Origin: Halothiobacillus neapolitanus
GTDB lineage: Bacteria > Pseudomonadota > Gammaproteobacteria > Halothiobacillales > Halothiobacillaceae
Length of the DNA: 7,420 bases
Assembly (NCBI GenBank): GCA_020721485.1
Contig: DYMR01000096.1
Span: 1 to 7,420, forward strand
Reading direction: 5' to 3'
The position numbers were made by a program, and so were the translations under genes. The first letter of the stretch is position 1; each line of letters begins with the position of its first letter. This document shows positions 7,297 to 7,420 of the stretch, in pieces. The notes below the pieces were generated by a model. It saw only the letters and a program-made list of their open reading frames with translations. It made no database searches and was not told where the DNA came from.

Positions 7297-7420
7297 ACCG
7301 ACATCATGAACAAACAGGCTTTTGAAGAGCACGGAGTAGGACGAAGTGAGTTCTAACAGGCTGTTGATGTCAAGTCCCGCACGATTACTCGGTCTTTTAT
7401 AAACCAAACCCAGCTGAGCG
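7297..7420. other. Intergenic tail without a supported gene
   Basis: After the TGA of the cyclase gene there are 124 bp to the window edge. A 16-codon frame from ATG 7306 to TAA 7356 has no ribosome binding site and no recognisable product, and is not called. No hairpin followed by a T-run was found, so the terminator of the cyclase gene is not evident. AT content rises towards 7395-7405 (TTTTATAAA). Confidence 0.6.
7313..7369 (+). repeat. Imperfect 15-bp direct repeat
   Basis: AACAGGCTTTTGAAG (7313-7327) and AACAGGCTGTTGATG (7355-7369) agree at 13 of 15 positions and are 42 bp apart. The second copy contains ACAGGCTGTTGA, a word that, from memory, resembles ends of some insertion sequences. 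No transposase, matching opposite end or target duplication is visible here. Confidence 0.4.

Noticed and set aside
7306..7356. 16-codon small gene after the cyclase
   Set aside because: No ribosome binding site, no similarity and a length expected by chance.
7069..7407. 112-codon minus-strand frame at the right edge
   Set aside because: Most of it is antisense to the GGDEF domain; the unique first part has no domain and no clear ribosome binding site.

Overview
The window looks like an ordinary stretch of GC-rich proteobacterial chromosome, and the presence of an RlmC-type iron-sulfur rRNA methyltransferase makes a gammaproteobacterium the most likely source. This is inferred from gene families and base composition only; no genus can be named with confidence. 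It holds three protein-coding genes and two intergenic stretches. No tRNA, rRNA, CRISPR array, complete insertion sequence or phage gene was seen.

Left part (1-1071, minus strand): rlmC, the 23S rRNA uracil-747 C5-methyltransferase. It is nearly complete and loses only its last ~20 codons at the window edge. Its SAM-binding, NPPRRG and SSCNP motifs and all four expected cluster cysteines are present.

Intergenic 1072-1534 (463 bp): the 5' region of rlmC, followed (1142-1480) by a low-complexity, strongly C/G-skewed repeat array. The array contains two 96-bp direct repeats, five copies of a GACTCT-containing ~37-bp unit, several inverted repeats and two potential G-quadruplex tracts. It lies between the 3' end of the peptidase gene and the start of rlmC, which are read in the same direction.

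Middle (1535-4450, minus strand): a 971-residue M16C metallopeptidase of the PreP/Cym1 type with an intact inverted zinc motif (HILEH) and no export signal, so probably a cytosolic oligopeptidase.

Right part (4600-7296, plus strand): a divergently transcribed membrane diguanylate cyclase laid out as TM, periplasmic sensor, TM, GAF, PAS, PAS, GGDEF. It has an intact active site and an intact RxxD feedback-inhibition site. A good sigma70-like promoter (TCGACA, 18 bp, TATATT) and a Shine-Dalgarno sequence argue for a GTG start at 4600 instead of the upstream ATG at 4507.

Tail (7297-7420): 124 bp with no supported gene and an imperfect 15-bp direct repeat. The three genes do not form an obvious pathway (rRNA modification, peptide degradation, c-di-GMP signalling). 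I find no convincing evidence of a new multi-gene system; the most unusual structure is the repeat array.
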